Below, piece by piece: positions 1 through 9,983 of a DNA stretch of 64,000 bases. Within the stretch, counting starts at the first letter, position 1, and every line of letters starts with the position of its first letter. The stretch covers positions 434,001-498,000 of the forward strand of contig NZ_VTLB01000002.1 in the NCBI RefSeq assembly GCF_020514235.1, written 5' to 3'. The translations under genes were made by a program, and so were the position numbers. This DNA is from Synechococcus sp. MU1617 (lineage in GTDB: Bacteria > Cyanobacteriota > Cyanobacteriia > PCC-6307 > Cyanobiaceae). The notes under the pieces are model-generated. The model made no database searches and was not told the origin of the DNA. It was given only the letters and a program-made list of their open reading frames with translations.

Positions 1-405
1 TTCCTGGTGCTGCTGCTCGTGCTGCAAGCCCAGTTCCACCAGGGCCGTCACCACTTCAGGTGGATCCTGCAGCAGCGCTTCCAGCCCGTCATTGACCCGT
101 TGGCGCCAGGTCAGCACGTCGGCGATGGCCGGGCGGCTGAGCAGGCCCCGCTGTGGCCGGGGATGGCGGGCGCCGACGGCCTCGTAATAGGAGTTGAACT
201 GATAGCTCCAGAGCGGATCGCAGGCCTGGTGCCCTGGCGCATGGGGCTGCAAGACGAAGGTGTCGAAGAACCAGCTGGTGTGGCCCAGATGCCATTTGGG
301 CGGGCTCGCATCCGCCATCCCTTGGAGCATCAGATCTTCCGGTTCCAGCGGTGCGATCAATGCTTCGCTGCGGCGCCGCACCGCCAGCAGAGTGTCCAGC
401 AGCAC
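1..405 (-). CDS. egtB: EgtB-like ergothioneine biosynthesis protein (partial, N-terminal part)
   Basis: The gene enters from the left edge; only the first 135 codons lie in the window. EgtB is a non-haem iron sulfoxide synthase that joins hercynine to a thiol donor in ergothioneine synthesis. The N-terminal DinB-like iron-binding domain is visible: a KWHLGHTSWFF segment, then FNSYYEAVG, RHPRPQRGLLSRP, and near the edge the HX3HXE iron motif in HEQQHQE. The start is taken as the GTG at 405: the frame upstream reaches a stop with no ATG or TTG. It diverges from the kinase-like gene across 32 bp. The C-terminal sulfatase-modifying-like domain is not visible. The family call is secure; the start is less so. 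Confidence 0.85.
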   Translation of the reverse strand, partial: MLLDTLLAVRRRSEALIAPLEPEDLMLQGMADASPPKWHLGHTSWFFDTFVLQPHAPGHQACDPLWSYQFNSYYEAVGARHPRPQRGLLSRPAIADVLTWRQRVNDGLEALLQDPPEVVTALVELGLQHEQQHQE

Positions 406-437
406 GGGCCCGATCCAACCTGCGCGGACCCTAGGGG

Positions 438-2084
438 GTGCAGCAAACCATCGGTACCATCAGTCCATCGATACGGCTGAATCCCTTGAGCGGTTCCGGC
501 ACGGTGCTGGTGGAGCGCTACCGCTTGGAAGAGTGCCTGAGCGGTCCCGACTCGCTACGGGGATCCCTCTGGCGCGCGGTGGATGTGATGGCGGGTGATC
601 TTCCGGTGGCCATGCGCCAACTGGAGACCCCTGCAGCCCAGCAGAGGCTGCTTGGGGTTTGGCCTCAATTGCAGACGCTGTTGCATCCCCAGTGGCCCCG
701 CTGCGGTGAGTTTTTCGAGCTGGATGGTGCGCTGTGGCTCGTGCGTGATTGGGAGGACGGTGTCGCTTGCGACGTGCTGCAGCGGCAAAGGTCTTTTGGG
801 GCTGGAGAGGTGCTGCTGCTGCTGCGCCAGATCCTGCCGGTGCTGGCGGTGTTGCATGGCCAGGGGTTGGTGCACGGTGATGTGAATCCCCGCCATGTGC
901 TGCGCCGCCGCAGCGATGGCCTACCGGTGCTGCTGGACGGTGGTCGGCTGCAGCGGCAGGGAGCTACAGAGCAGGATGCTGCCTGGAGGGATCTGCATGA
1001 TCTGGGCGGCACTGCCCTGGCGTTGCTCGGGGGGGGCTGGCCAGAGGGCCTGGAGTCGGAAGCAGGATTTCGAGAGGTGCTGGAGCGCCTGCTCTCGAAG
1101 GCACCGGAGCGCCGTTTCAACGAGGCTTCCGAGGTGCTGAAGGCCCTCGAGTCGGTTGTGTTGCCGGCGGAGCCCCCCGTGGCGCCGCGAACCAGCCGGG
1201 CCTTGGCTCGCGAGCAGGGAGCGGAAGGTCGCCTCTGGCCCGTGGTGATCGCGCTGGGGCTGTCGGCTCTGGTGGGTTCCGCCATCGGCTTGTTTTTGCT
1301 TCCGCGCAGCTCCACCCCAGACGGGTCCCCTCGCACCACCCCTGATTGGGCGGCTCAGCAGCCAGCTGTCCGCTTGCTGCCGGAGGAGCTGGATCTACGC
1401 GAGCAGCTGTTCAGTCGGCTGCGGGCACTTCAGGTGGATCGCGGCTGGTTTCTCCAGCTGGTGGATGCCAGCCAACACGTTTCGGAATCGATGGAGGAGG
1501 CGCCGCTGCGAAGGGTCTGGACCGAGCTGGCGGAGGAGTGGCTGGCACGGATCGAGCAGCTGCCGCCTGGGATCCGTCCCCGGTTGGGGCGTTTAGGCGA
1601 TGCGGACTGGGAGCAGCCGCGTCAGGCGCTGCAACAGGAGGGTGTCCATCTGAAAGTCGTGGAACATCTGGTTAGTGCTGGTTCCCAGGTGCTGCTGCCA
1701 GGGACGATGCAGGACCGGAAACCTGCCGAACCATTTCGTCAGCTCTGGATTGCAGCGGCGATGCAGAGCCTTGATGACATCGAGATCGTGCGGCTCAGGG
1801 CGCGCCCTCTGAAACCCACCAACAGGTCCTTGCGTATTCCTGCCGGTGGTGTGCGTTTGGTGCTGGTGGAGGCTCCAGCAGATGATGCCCTGGCCCTGGG
1901 CATCAACGGCACACCGCTGATGCAGATGATGGTGTTCGACGCTAAGGGTAGGGTCGTGGAGAAGCGGGGTCCTTTGCGGGTGGGTCGAATCGCAGGGCAT
2001 GAGGGCACACCATTTCAGGTGCTGGTTACCAATGAGGGGGTCTCTTCAGGAATTTTCAACTTGTCCTGTCGGGTGGATTTTTAA
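438..2084 (+). CDS. Membrane-anchored Ser/Thr kinase-like protein, possible pseudokinase
   Basis: 548 aa. The N-terminal ~250 residues resemble a protein kinase: catalytic-loop HGDVNPRHV at about 146-154 and a DFG-equivalent DGG at 167-169. The position of the invariant VAIK lysine reads VAMR (R60) and the glycine-rich loop is poor, so phosphotransfer may be weak or absent. A basic linker precedes one transmembrane segment at about 267-290. The C-terminal ~250 residues are outside the kinase fold and unrecognised; by topology they would lie across the membrane. The GTG start at 438 follows a G-rich stretch. The gene diverges from egtB. Substrate and role are unknown. Confidence 0.6.
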   Translation: MQQTIGTISPSIRLNPLSGSGTVLVERYRLEECLSGPDSLRGSLWRAVDVMAGDLPVAMRQLETPAAQQRLLGVWPQLQTLLHPQWPRCGEFFELDGALWLVRDWEDGVACDVLQRQRSFGAGEVLLLLRQILPVLAVLHGQGLVHGDVNPRHVLRRRSDGLPVLLDGGRLQRQGATEQDAAWRDLHDLGGTALALLGGGWPEGLESEAGFREVLERLLSKAPERRFNEASEVLKALESVVLPAEPPVAPRTSRALAREQGAEGRLWPVVIALGLSALVGSAIGLFLLPRSSTPDGSPRTTPDWAAQQPAVRLLPEELDLREQLFSRLRALQVDRGWFLQLVDASQHVSESMEEAPLRRVWTELAEEWLARIEQLPPGIRPRLGRLGDADWEQPRQALQQEGVHLKVVEHLVSAGSQVLLPGTMQDRKPAEPFRQLWIAAAMQSLDDIEIVRLRARPLKPTNRSLRIPAGGVRLVLVEAPADDALALGINGTPLMQMMVFDAKGRVVEKRGPLRVGRIAGHEGTPFQVLVTNEGVSSGIFNLSCRVDF

Positions 2085-2205
2085 TTCACCATTACTTGTT
2101 ATGCATGGAAGTATTTGCTTGATTGGCGAGCTAATGAACTCTTGATGGATCTGAAAAAAATTTGGTGGATGAGTAGTGATTAAAATTGTATGAATATTCT
2201 TTGTG

Positions 2206-3327
2206 TCATTCGTTTTTTCGCTCTGCAATTTCACGTATTACGCGTTCCCATGCGGATTGATTTATTCGTGGGTTAAACATTTCAGTCGCATATTCTCTTA
2301 ATGAGTTGTGCTTGCTAATTAGTCTTTCATATTGCAAGATTGACATCTGTATAAGTTTTGGAAAATCGTTTCCGAGGATGCATACCTTTGAAAGTTCTTG
2401 GTAACTTTTCAAGGGGCTTGCGACTGTAATGCACCCGGAACGTATTGAATCAACAAGCCTGTTGTGGCTTGATCCTGCCTTCTTGGGGTCATCTGGGTCG
2501 GATGGAATTATAGAAATATGAGCCCTTCTGAGTTCTTTTGCGAGTTGCTCGGGCTGATTGTTGTTTGACCACGGAACTAATCTGAAAATCCATTCAGGTG
2601 GAAGGTTTTTGATTATATTACTTGATTGAATCTTTTTTAAGCTATACATATTCGACAAAACTGTTAACTCTATTTTTAAACTCCCAAGTTGGCTGCTAAA
2701 AAGATCCGGTAATATTTTTAAAAGATAGTCTAAATTTTTGCTGGAGCCAAACCATATTATTCTCCAAGGACATGAGCCTAATGGCTTTTCAGGATATTTT
2801 TCTAATGTATTTATTTGCCACGGATCTCGAATAATGTATGTATTCTTGATGTCTGTTTTAAGCTGTGGCTTGCAGTAGTCCCTGAGGTATTCTGTTGGAA
2901 AAATAACAAAATCACTTGCATTTATTAGAAATTCATAAAAATCTTTTGTGACGTCGTCATATGCCAAGTAATTATCGCAGTACAGAGTCGCAATTTTTGC
3001 GCCTGCGGATTTGAGTTTTGAGATAGCTGCTAAATTTGCGACAATCATATTATTTACTAATTCTGTTGTATTTGCAGACATTTTTCCAACTAGACAAATA
3101 TCATAATTTTTTAATCCTGTGATTAATGATGGCTTTGAACAGTGCAGGCTCTTTGCTTCTGTTGTTATGCCTATTCTTTCGGAGGCTGTCAACGCTGGAG
3201 CAAGTTGAAGTCGTTGGGATGCTGCGCTGCTCAGGGAGGACTTGGAGAAAAAATTATCTTTTAAGTCTCCTATCTTGTTGACATAAAATGATAAAGCGAG
3301 AAGCCTTTTGCTTTCCAAGTAATCCAT
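2206..3327 (-). CDS. Glycosyltransferase-like protein (GT-B type), AT-rich
   Basis: 373 aa. No family was named with certainty. The second half has the look of a GT-B sugar transferase: RIIWFGSSKNLDYLL at the start of the second Rossmann domain, then SIIPSDPDDPKKAGSSHNR followed by VDSIRSGCITVASPLKSYQEL, the region where GT4-like enzymes hold the nucleotide sugar. The ATG shares one base with the smpB stop (TAATG), so it can be translated from the smpB message. Its base composition is far more AT-rich than kinase, smpB and ruvB around it, like the large island downstream, which points to acquisition by transfer. A role in surface glycan assembly is inference. Confidence 0.6.
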   Translation of the reverse strand: MDYLESKRLLALSFYVNKIGDLKDNFFSKSSLSSAASQRLQLAPALTASERIGITTEAKSLHCSKPSLITGLKNYDICLVGKMSANTTELVNNMIVANLAAISKLKSAGAKIATLYCDNYLAYDDVTKDFYEFLINASDFVIFPTEYLRDYCKPQLKTDIKNTYIIRDPWQINTLEKYPEKPLGSCPWRIIWFGSSKNLDYLLKILPDLFSSQLGSLKIELTVLSNMYSLKKIQSSNIIKNLPPEWIFRLVPWSNNNQPEQLAKELRRAHISIIPSDPDDPKKAGSSHNRLVDSIRSGCITVASPLKSYQELSKVCILGNDFPKLIQMSILQYERLISKHNSLREYATEMFNPRINQSAWERVIREIAERKNE

Positions 3328-3833
3328 TACAAGTTCAGCCCCTTAATGGTATTGCGAATCTCTTTTTTCGATTGCTTTTCCCTTTCAGCAGCGCGCTTGT
3401 CGTGCAGCTTTCGGCCTTTGCCCAGGCCGATGGTGAGCTTGATCCACGAACCCTTGAGCTGGAGGCTCAGCGGGATCAGCGTTAGCCCCTTCTGATCCAC
3501 CAAACCGCGAAACTTGTCGATTTCGCGGCGATGGGCCAGCAGTTTGCGGGTGCGCAGCGGGTCGTGGTTGAAGTAGCTACCGGCGTGAGTGTGGGGTGAG
3601 ATGTGCACGTTGTGCAACTGCAGTTCCCCATTGCGGATCAGGCAGAAGCCATCGCGCAGGTTGGCTTTGCCGTTACGGATCGACTTCACCTCGGTTCCCA
3701 CCAGCTCGATGCCGGTTTCCAGGGTTTCGAGGATCTCGTATTGATGCCGGGCCTGACGGTTGTCCGCCAGCATCCGATTGGCGGCGGCCCTTGCTGCTGC
3801 TGCGGCTGTTTTTTTCGCTCCTCCCTTGGCCAT
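3327..3833 (-). CDS. smpB: SsrA-binding protein SmpB
   Basis: 168 aa from the ATG at 3833; an in-frame upstream extension exists but overlaps the ruvB promoter region. SmpB binds tmRNA and brings it to stalled ribosomes for trans-translation. Seen: an Ala/Lys-rich N-terminal extension, the family core [32 protein letters not shown] and the arginine-rich [12 protein letters not shown], and the basic C-terminal tail [13 protein letters not shown] that enters the mRNA channel. It diverges from ruvB (50 bp apart) and is followed directly by a foreign-looking glycosyltransferase gene. No ssrA gene was recognised in this window. Confidence 0.95.
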   Translation of the reverse strand: MAKGGAKKTAAAAARAAANRMLADNRQARHQYEILETLETGIELVGTEVKSIRNGKANLRDGFCLIRNGELQLHNVHISPHTHAGSYFNHDPLRTRKLLAHRREIDKFRGLVDQKGLTLIPLSLQLKGSWIKLTIGLGKGRKLHDKRAAEREKQSKKEIRNTIKGLNL

Positions 3834-3883
3834 GGCTGCGGCTGCGTCTACCGACCCTATCCAGGTCTGGGTACCCTGCCCGC

Positions 3884-4933
3884 ATGGCGATTGTCTCCTC
3901 CAGCTCCGGTCGCAAGCCACCACGCCGTCCGGAAGCGTTGGTGGACCCCCAGCCGGCCCTTGAAGAGGCGGTGAGTCGGCCGGAAGACAAGTTGCGGCCT
4001 CAGCGCCTGGACGACTACATCGGCCAAAGTGAGCTCAAGCAAGTGTTGGGCATCGCGGTGGAGGCGGCCCTCGGCCGCGGTGATCCCCTCGATCATGTGC
4101 TGCTCTACGGCCCGCCGGGCTTGGGCAAAACAACCATGGCCATGGTGCTGGCCGAAGAAATGGGGGTGCAGTGCAAGGTCACCAGTGCACCGGCCCTTGA
4201 ACGCCCGCGCGACATCGTTGGCCTGTTGGTCAATCTGCAGCCCCGTGATCTGCTGTTCATTGACGAGATTCATCGCCTGAGTCGGGTGGCGGAGGAGTTG
4301 CTCTATCCGGCGATGGAAGACCGTCGCCTCGATCTCACCGTGGGCAAGGGCAGCACGGCGCGCACCCGCTCCCTGGACTTGCCTCCCTTCACCCTGGTGG
4401 GGGCCACCACCCGCGCCGGATCCCTGAGCTCGCCGCTGCGGGACCGTTTCGGCCTGATTCAGCGGTTGGAGTTTTACGGCCAGGACGACCTCGAAGCGAT
4501 CGTGGAGCGCACCGCAGGCTTGATCGGCGTCACCCTCACACGGGAGGCTCGCAGCAGCATTGCCGCCTCCTGCCGCGGCACGCCTCGGATCGCCAATCGC
4601 TTGCTGCGCCGGGTGCGTGATGTGGCCAGCGTGCGTAGCGACGCTGGCACCGGTGCCATTGATCAGGCCTTGGTGGGCGAGGCCCTCAGCCTGCATCGGG
4701 TCGACCATCGCGGTCTTGATGCCAGCGATCGCCGTCTGCTGCAGCTGCTGATCGATCACCATGGTGGCGGTCCGGTGGGGCTTGAGACCCTGGCGGCGGC
4801 CCTCGGTGATGACCCCGTCACTCTGGAGACCGTGGTGGAGCCGTTTTTGCTGCAGCAGGGGTTGCTGATGCGCACCCCCCGCGGCCGGATGGTCACGGAT
4901 GCGGCCCGCAGCCATCTCGCAGAGGCGGCATGA
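3884..4933 (+). CDS. ruvB: Holliday junction branch-migration ATPase RuvB
   Basis: 349 aa. RuvB is the AAA+ motor that, with RuvA, moves Holliday junctions during recombination repair. Seen: N-terminal RLDDYIGQ, Walker [10 protein letters not shown] at 76-84, Walker [11 protein letters not shown], sensor I GATTRAG, arginine-finger segment SPLRDRFG, and the C-terminal winged helix ending in RTPRGRMVT. The ATG at 3884 gives a ~40-residue N-terminal extension common in picocyanobacteria; the frame stays open further upstream, but that stretch runs antisense through smpB. The stop overlaps the start of the next gene by 4 bp (ATGA), so the two are probably co-transcribed. Confidence 0.96.
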   Translation: MAIVSSSSGRKPPRRPEALVDPQPALEEAVSRPEDKLRPQRLDDYIGQSELKQVLGIAVEAALGRGDPLDHVLLYGPPGLGKTTMAMVLAEEMGVQCKVTSAPALERPRDIVGLLVNLQPRDLLFIDEIHRLSRVAEELLYPAMEDRRLDLTVGKGSTARTRSLDLPPFTLVGATTRAGSLSSPLRDRFGLIQRLEFYGQDDLEAIVERTAGLIGVTLTREARSSIAASCRGTPRIANRLLRRVRDVASVRSDAGTGAIDQALVGEALSLHRVDHRGLDASDRRLLQLLIDHHGGGPVGLETLAAALGDDPVTLETVVEPFLLQQGLLMRTPRGRMVTDAARSHLAEAA

Positions 4934-5694
4934 ACCGGCTTTTGGTGCTGCTGCTGAGCTTGGCGCTGGCGCTGCCGGTTCATGCCCTCGATCTGCAGGG
5001 GCTCTATGAGCAGGCGCTGACGGCGAGCCGTCAGGGGAATTTTGAGGAGGCACTGCCCCTCTGGGACAGGTTCCTGGAGCAGGCCCCTGAGGATGCCGCA
5101 GCGCTGAGCAACCGCGGCAATGTGCGCCTCGCGCTTGGGGATGTGTCTGGGGCCATCGAAGACCAGAGTGCCTCGATTGTTCTGGCGCCGGAGGAAAGTG
5201 ACCCGCGCCTGAACCGCGGCACGGCGGAGGAAGCGCTTCAGGACTGGTCTGCGGCAGCGGACGACTATCTCTGGATCCTGGATCGGGATCCGAAGGATGC
5301 TTCAGCTCTCTACAACCTGGCCAATGTGCGCGGCTCCCAAGACGACTGGCTTAAGGCGCGAGAGCTTTATGGCCAGGCTGCTCTCGCCCGCCCCGGCTTC
5401 GCCATGGCCCGCTCAAGCGAGGCCCTGGCGGCCTGGCAAGCGGGCGATCTCGATTGGGCGGAGGCTGAATTGCGCAAACTGATTCGTCGCTACCCCTTGT
5501 TTGCCGATGCCCGGGCGGCCCTCAGTGGCCTGCTCTGGCGCGAAGGATCCAGCGGTGAAGCCGAAAGTCACTGGGCCGCGGCGGCTGGTCTGGATCAGCG
5601 TTACCGCCAGGCCGACTGGCTGCAGCAGGTGCGCCGCTGGCCACCGCAACCGACGGCTGATCTGATGGCGTTCCTGGCCTTGGAGGCGTCCTGA
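4930..5694 (+). CDS. Exported TPR-repeat protein
   Basis: 254 aa. Residues 1-19 ([19 protein letters not shown]) form a signal peptide with an A-x-A-like cleavage site, so the protein is probably periplasmic or thylakoid-lumenal. The rest is built of tetratricopeptide-like helical pairs ([14 protein letters not shown] at about 56-69, and [13 protein letters not shown] repeats following), a protein-interaction scaffold. It overlaps ruvB by 4 bp and is 1 bp from the amidohydrolase gene, so it sits in the middle of a tight operon. No specific partner can be named. Similar proteins are common in cyanobacteria. Confidence 0.8.
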   Translation: MNRLLVLLLSLALALPVHALDLQGLYEQALTASRQGNFEEALPLWDRFLEQAPEDAAALSNRGNVRLALGDVSGAIEDQSASIVLAPEESDPRLNRGTAEEALQDWSAAADDYLWILDRDPKDASALYNLANVRGSQDDWLKARELYGQAALARPGFAMARSSEALAAWQAGDLDWAEAELRKLIRRYPLFADARAALSGLLWREGSSGEAESHWAAAAGLDQRYRQADWLQQVRRWPPQPTADLMAFLALEAS

Positions 5695-5695
5695 G

Positions 5696-6877
5696 ATGAT
5701 CCAAGCGGCGTCCCTTGCCGATCGACTCAGCCGTGAGCTGCCTGAGCTTCTGGAGCTGCGCCGGCATCTGCATGCCCACCCCGAACTCAGCGGTGAGGAA
5801 CATCAGACGGCTGCCCTGGTGGCTGGCGAGTTACGTCAGTTGGGTTGGCGTGTGCGCGAGGGGGTCGGCCGCACGGGCGTGGTGGCCGAATTGGGGCCTG
5901 ACCACGGCCCCACAGTGGGCTTGCGGGTGGACATGGATGCCCTACCCGTAGAGGAGCGCACCGGGCTGAGCTATGCCTCCACCCGGCAGGGTCTGATGCA
6001 TGCCTGTGGCCATGACCTGCACACCTGCACGGGCCTGGGGGTGGCGCGCTTGATAGCACAGGAGAAGGCTTTGGCGGCCCGGGTGCGCTTGCTGTTTCAA
6101 CCCGCTGAAGAGTTGGCCCAGGGGGCGGTTTGGATGCGGGATGCGGGGGCTGTGGAGGACCTCGATGCCTTGTATGGCGTGCATGTGGTGCCAAATCTGC
6201 CGGTGGGCACCGTGGGGATCCGCCGGGGCTGTCTCACCGCGGCGGCTGGCGAGCTGGAGATCCTGGTGCAGGGGGAGGGCGGCCATGGCGCCCGTCCCCA
6301 TCAGTCGGTGGATGCAGTTTGGCTTGCGGCTCGGGTGATCACGGAATTGCAGCAGACCATCGCCCGACGCCTGGATGCGTTGCAGCCGGTGGTGATCAGC
6401 TTCGGCAAGGTGGAGGGTGGCCGCGCCTTCAACGTGATTGCCGATCAAGTGCGCTTGCTGGGCACGGTGCGCTGCCTGGATCTGCAGCAGCACGCCCAGC
6501 TGCCGGCCTGGATCGACGAGACGGTGCAGGGAATCTGTTCCAGCGGAGGGGGCACAGCTGTGGTGAACTACCGCTGTATTGCCCCGCCGGTGCACAACGA
6601 CCCGCAGCTCACGACTTTGCTGGAACGCTGTGCTGTGGAGTGTCTGGGCCGCGACAAGGTGCTGCCGGTGGAGCAACCCTCCCTGGGAGCCGAAGACTTT
6701 GCTGAGCTGCTGCGGGATGTGCCGGGAATGATGGTGCGGCTTGGGGTGGCCGGGCCCGAAGGGTGTGCTCCGCTGCACAACGGGGCCTTTACCTTGGAGG
6801 AAGACGCCCTTGGCGTTGGCATTGCGGTGCTCACGGCCACGCTGCTGGCTTGGATTGCGGAGAACACGTCGGCATGA
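5696..6877 (+). CDS. M20-family metal-dependent amidohydrolase (N-acyl-amino-acid or hippurate-type)
   Basis: 393 aa. M20D peptidase family: hydrolyses an amide bond linking an acyl group to an amino acid. Seen: RRHLHAHPELSGEE near the N-terminus, DMDALPVEE at about 79-87, the metal motif HACGHD at 102-107, a PAEE catalytic/ligand motif at 136-139, the dimerisation domain starting G-G-H-G-A-R-P-H, and the final ligand region with SLGAEDFAE and the C-terminal LHNGAF. The length is usual for the family. The natural substrate (IAA-conjugate, hippurate, aminobenzoyl-glutamate) cannot be read from sequence. It overlaps the next small gene by 4 bp. Confidence 0.88.
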   Translation: MIQAASLADRLSRELPELLELRRHLHAHPELSGEEHQTAALVAGELRQLGWRVREGVGRTGVVAELGPDHGPTVGLRVDMDALPVEERTGLSYASTRQGLMHACGHDLHTCTGLGVARLIAQEKALAARVRLLFQPAEELAQGAVWMRDAGAVEDLDALYGVHVVPNLPVGTVGIRRGCLTAAAGELEILVQGEGGHGARPHQSVDAVWLAARVITELQQTIARRLDALQPVVISFGKVEGGRAFNVIADQVRLLGTVRCLDLQQHAQLPAWIDETVQGICSSGGGTAVVNYRCIAPPVHNDPQLTTLLERCAVECLGRDKVLPVEQPSLGAEDFAELLRDVPGMMVRLGVAGPEGCAPLHNGAFTLEEDALGVGIAVLTATLLAWIAENTSA

Positions 6878-7101
6878 ACCAACGTCGTGCGGTGATTTGG
6901 GTTTCCCTCGGGGCTCCGTTGCTGATCCTGCTCGCGTTGCTGGCCACAAACCAGCGCCAGGGCAAGGATCGGGTGCAGGTGCTGCCCGCCATCTTGGTGG
7001 GTTCGGGTCTGATCATCAGCAGCGCTCTCGGTCGGCAGCGCCGCCGCGCCAGGCTGTTGGCTGATCTTCAACGGGCGCGCACCCCCGGCAGCAACCCATG
7101 A
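6874..7101 (+). CDS. Small two-helix membrane protein (DUF3188-like)
   Basis: 75 aa, starting at the ATG that overlaps the preceding stop (ATGA). Two hydrophobic segments are visible, about residues 6-24 (AVIWVSLGAPLLILLALLA) and 36-50 (VLPAILVGSGLIISS), separated by a short basic loop and followed by an arginine-rich tail QRRRARLLADLQRAR. By the positive-inside rule both ends would face the cytoplasm. The size and pattern recall the cyanobacterial family DUF3188, but that is from memory and not verified. The stop overlaps the start of the HEAT gene by 4 bp. Function unknown. Confidence 0.6.
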   Translation: MNQRRAVIWVSLGAPLLILLALLATNQRQGKDRVQVLPAILVGSGLIISSALGRQRRRARLLADLQRARTPGSNP

Positions 7102-7712
7102 GCGAGACCGATCCGCAACGTCCTGATCTCGAGGCGGTTCGCCAGGCCATTGCCAGTGGAGATCCGGTCCAGGCGATGCCGGCGATCACACAGCTCCGCC
7201 ATTGCTCGGACGCTGAGGCAGTGCCGTTGCTGGTGCTGGGTACGGAGCAGAAGCCCTTCCTGGTGCGTTCCTTGAGCTGCAGTGGATTGGGCTACAAGCG
7301 CACTGAACAGGGCTGGGCTGTGCTGAGTGCGTTGATCACTGCCGATGAAGACCCCAATGTGCGGGCTGAGGCAGCCAATGCCCTGGCCAGCTTTGGGGTG
7401 GAGCGGGCCTGGCCCTTGCTGCGTTCAGCCTTTGAAGCCGATGCCGCCTGGTTGGTGCGCTGCAGCATTTTGTCCGCCTTGGCCGAGCAGCCGCAGATCG
7501 ATCTCACCTGGCTGCTGGAGTTGGCAACCATGGCGATTGCTGATGCCGATGGCACGGTGCGAGTAAGTGGAGCCGAGATCCTCAGCCGGATCGTTCGGGA
7601 GAGCTGCCAGCAGCCTATTGGCGAGCAGGCAAGAACCCTCCTGCAGCCGCTTCAGCAAGACGGCGACCACCGGGTGGTGGCGGCGGCGTTGAACGGCTTG
7701 CAGATCAGCTGA
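7098..7712 (+). CDS. HEAT-repeat protein
   Basis: 204 aa. Repeated helical pairs with alanine/leucine-rich A-B helices (for example PNVRAEAANALASFGVERAWPLL at about 85-107 and AWLVRCSILSALAEQP) are typical of HEAT or PBS-lyase-like repeats. In cyanobacteria such proteins include phycobilisome-related lyases (CpcE/CpcF, NblB), but none of their specific features or neighbours is present here, so it is best left as a scaffold or interaction protein. It is the last gene of the ruvB-TPR-M20-small protein-HEAT run, all with 4-bp overlaps or near-contact. Its 3' end overlaps the convergent downstream gene by 8 bp. Confidence 0.7.
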   Translation: MSETDPQRPDLEAVRQAIASGDPVQAMPAITQLRHCSDAEAVPLLVLGTEQKPFLVRSLSCSGLGYKRTEQGWAVLSALITADEDPNVRAEAANALASFGVERAWPLLRSAFEADAAWLVRCSILSALAEQPQIDLTWLLELATMAIADADGTVRVSGAEILSRIVRESCQQPIGEQARTLLQPLQQDGDHRVVAAALNGLQIS

Positions 7713-8361
7713 TGCAGGAGCGATAGCCCTCGGTGCTGAAAGAGTCGTTGCGGATGTCGTTGCAGACCCGCACGAACAGATCCACGTTGTCGGCAAAACG
7801 GCCTTGATACAGGTGAAAGACACGGTCAGCGAAGACGCTGCCGATGCCATATGTGCCGTAGTTTCCCAGGCGCCATAAACCTTCCTGGCTGGGGTGGTGG
7901 AAATGCGTCGGATACCAGGCCTTGTAGGGGAGGCCCTGCTCTTCGGCGCGCCAGCTCAGCTCTTCGGCTACGTCGCCGCGGGGTGTGGGGCGGCAACTGG
8001 GCTGTCCCAACTTTTTCCAGGCTGATCGAGCGATGGCGAGAAAGGCTGGGGCAGCGAAGACATGGACGCCTTTGTTGATGTGATTGGTGGCCTGGGCCAG
8101 GCCTAGAAAGCTGTTCTGCTGGGCAGCCCACTGCAGGGCTTCCATTACGCCTGCTCGGGTGAGGGGCACGCAGTCGTTGTCCACAAAAAGCACCACATCA
8201 GCACTGGACTGCTGCAACACTGCATCCATCCATCGGCTGTGGTCCAGCTTGCGGTGGTGTTGGGTGAGCGGCAGTTGGAAATGGCTGAAGACGCTTTTCT
8301 GTTCTTCGGCCAGACGGGGATCGGATCCCGGCCAGTTGAGGGAATGGATTTCCGCGTTCAA
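7705..8361 (-). CDS. GT-A-fold glycosyltransferase-like protein
   Basis: About 218 aa. The frame opens after a stop at 8383 and holds no ATG before residue 45; the best start is a TTG at 8361. The protein carries VVLFVDNDCVPL at about 57-68, an aspartate pair resembling the DxD metal/nucleotide-sugar site of GT-A enzymes, and later FHHPSQEGLWRLGNYGTYGIG. It looks shorter than typical GT2 enzymes and may act on a small substrate or be a nucleotide-diphospho-sugar-binding protein of other use. It is convergent with the HEAT gene and diverges from riboswitch-thiC. The start is uncertain. Confidence 0.5.
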   Translation of the reverse strand: MNAEIHSLNWPGSDPRLAEEQKSVFSHFQLPLTQHHRKLDHSRWMDAVLQQSSADVVLFVDNDCVPLTRAGVMEALQWAAQQNSFLGLAQATNHINKGVHVFAAPAFLAIARSAWKKLGQPSCRPTPRGDVAEELSWRAEEQGLPYKAWYPTHFHHPSQEGLWRLGNYGTYGIGSVFADRVFHLYQGRFADNVDLFVRVCNDIRNDSFSTEGYRSCIS

Positions 8362-8443
8362 GGATCGGGTCTGGTCGTTGATCTATGTTCTCCGACGGCT
8401 TGCGGACGTCCCACCTTCGGGACTCTTGCTAGCTTTTGTTCAT

Positions 8444-8532
8444 CACTAGGGGTGTCCGGGTCTCCTAATAAGGCCTGGACTGAGATCACACCCTCCGAAC
8501 CTGATTCCGGGTCATGCTGGCGCAGGGAAGTG
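8444..8532 (+). promoter_or_regulatory. TPP riboswitch (THI element)
   Basis: The conserved aptamer parts are all visible in order: the AGGGGTG strand after 8447, CTGAGA at 8480-8485, ACCC at 8490-8493, GAACCTGAT at 8497-8505 and the closing GCGCAGGGAAGT. A P1 stem is formed by CACT (8444-8447) with AGTG (8529-8532). It lies 59 bp upstream of thiC, the usual target. No U-run terminator is seen between aptamer and start codon, so control by hiding the ribosome site seems more likely than attenuation; that part is inference. Confidence 0.93.
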
Positions 8533-8543
8533 TTTGAGCGTGA

Positions 8544-9974
<1,431 letters not shown>

Positions 9975-9983
9975 GTTTTATGG

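Noticed and set aside
1-480. 157-codon + strand frame at the left edge
   Set aside because: The minus strand encodes a clear EgtB N-terminus with the HX3HXE motif; the + frame is its shadow.
3857-5053. 398-codon open frame on the - strand
   Set aside because: Antisense to ruvB, low-complexity Ala/Gln/His-rich, no motif.
5942-6949. 335-codon open frame on the - strand
   Set aside because: Antisense to the M20 amidohydrolase, which has full metal motifs.
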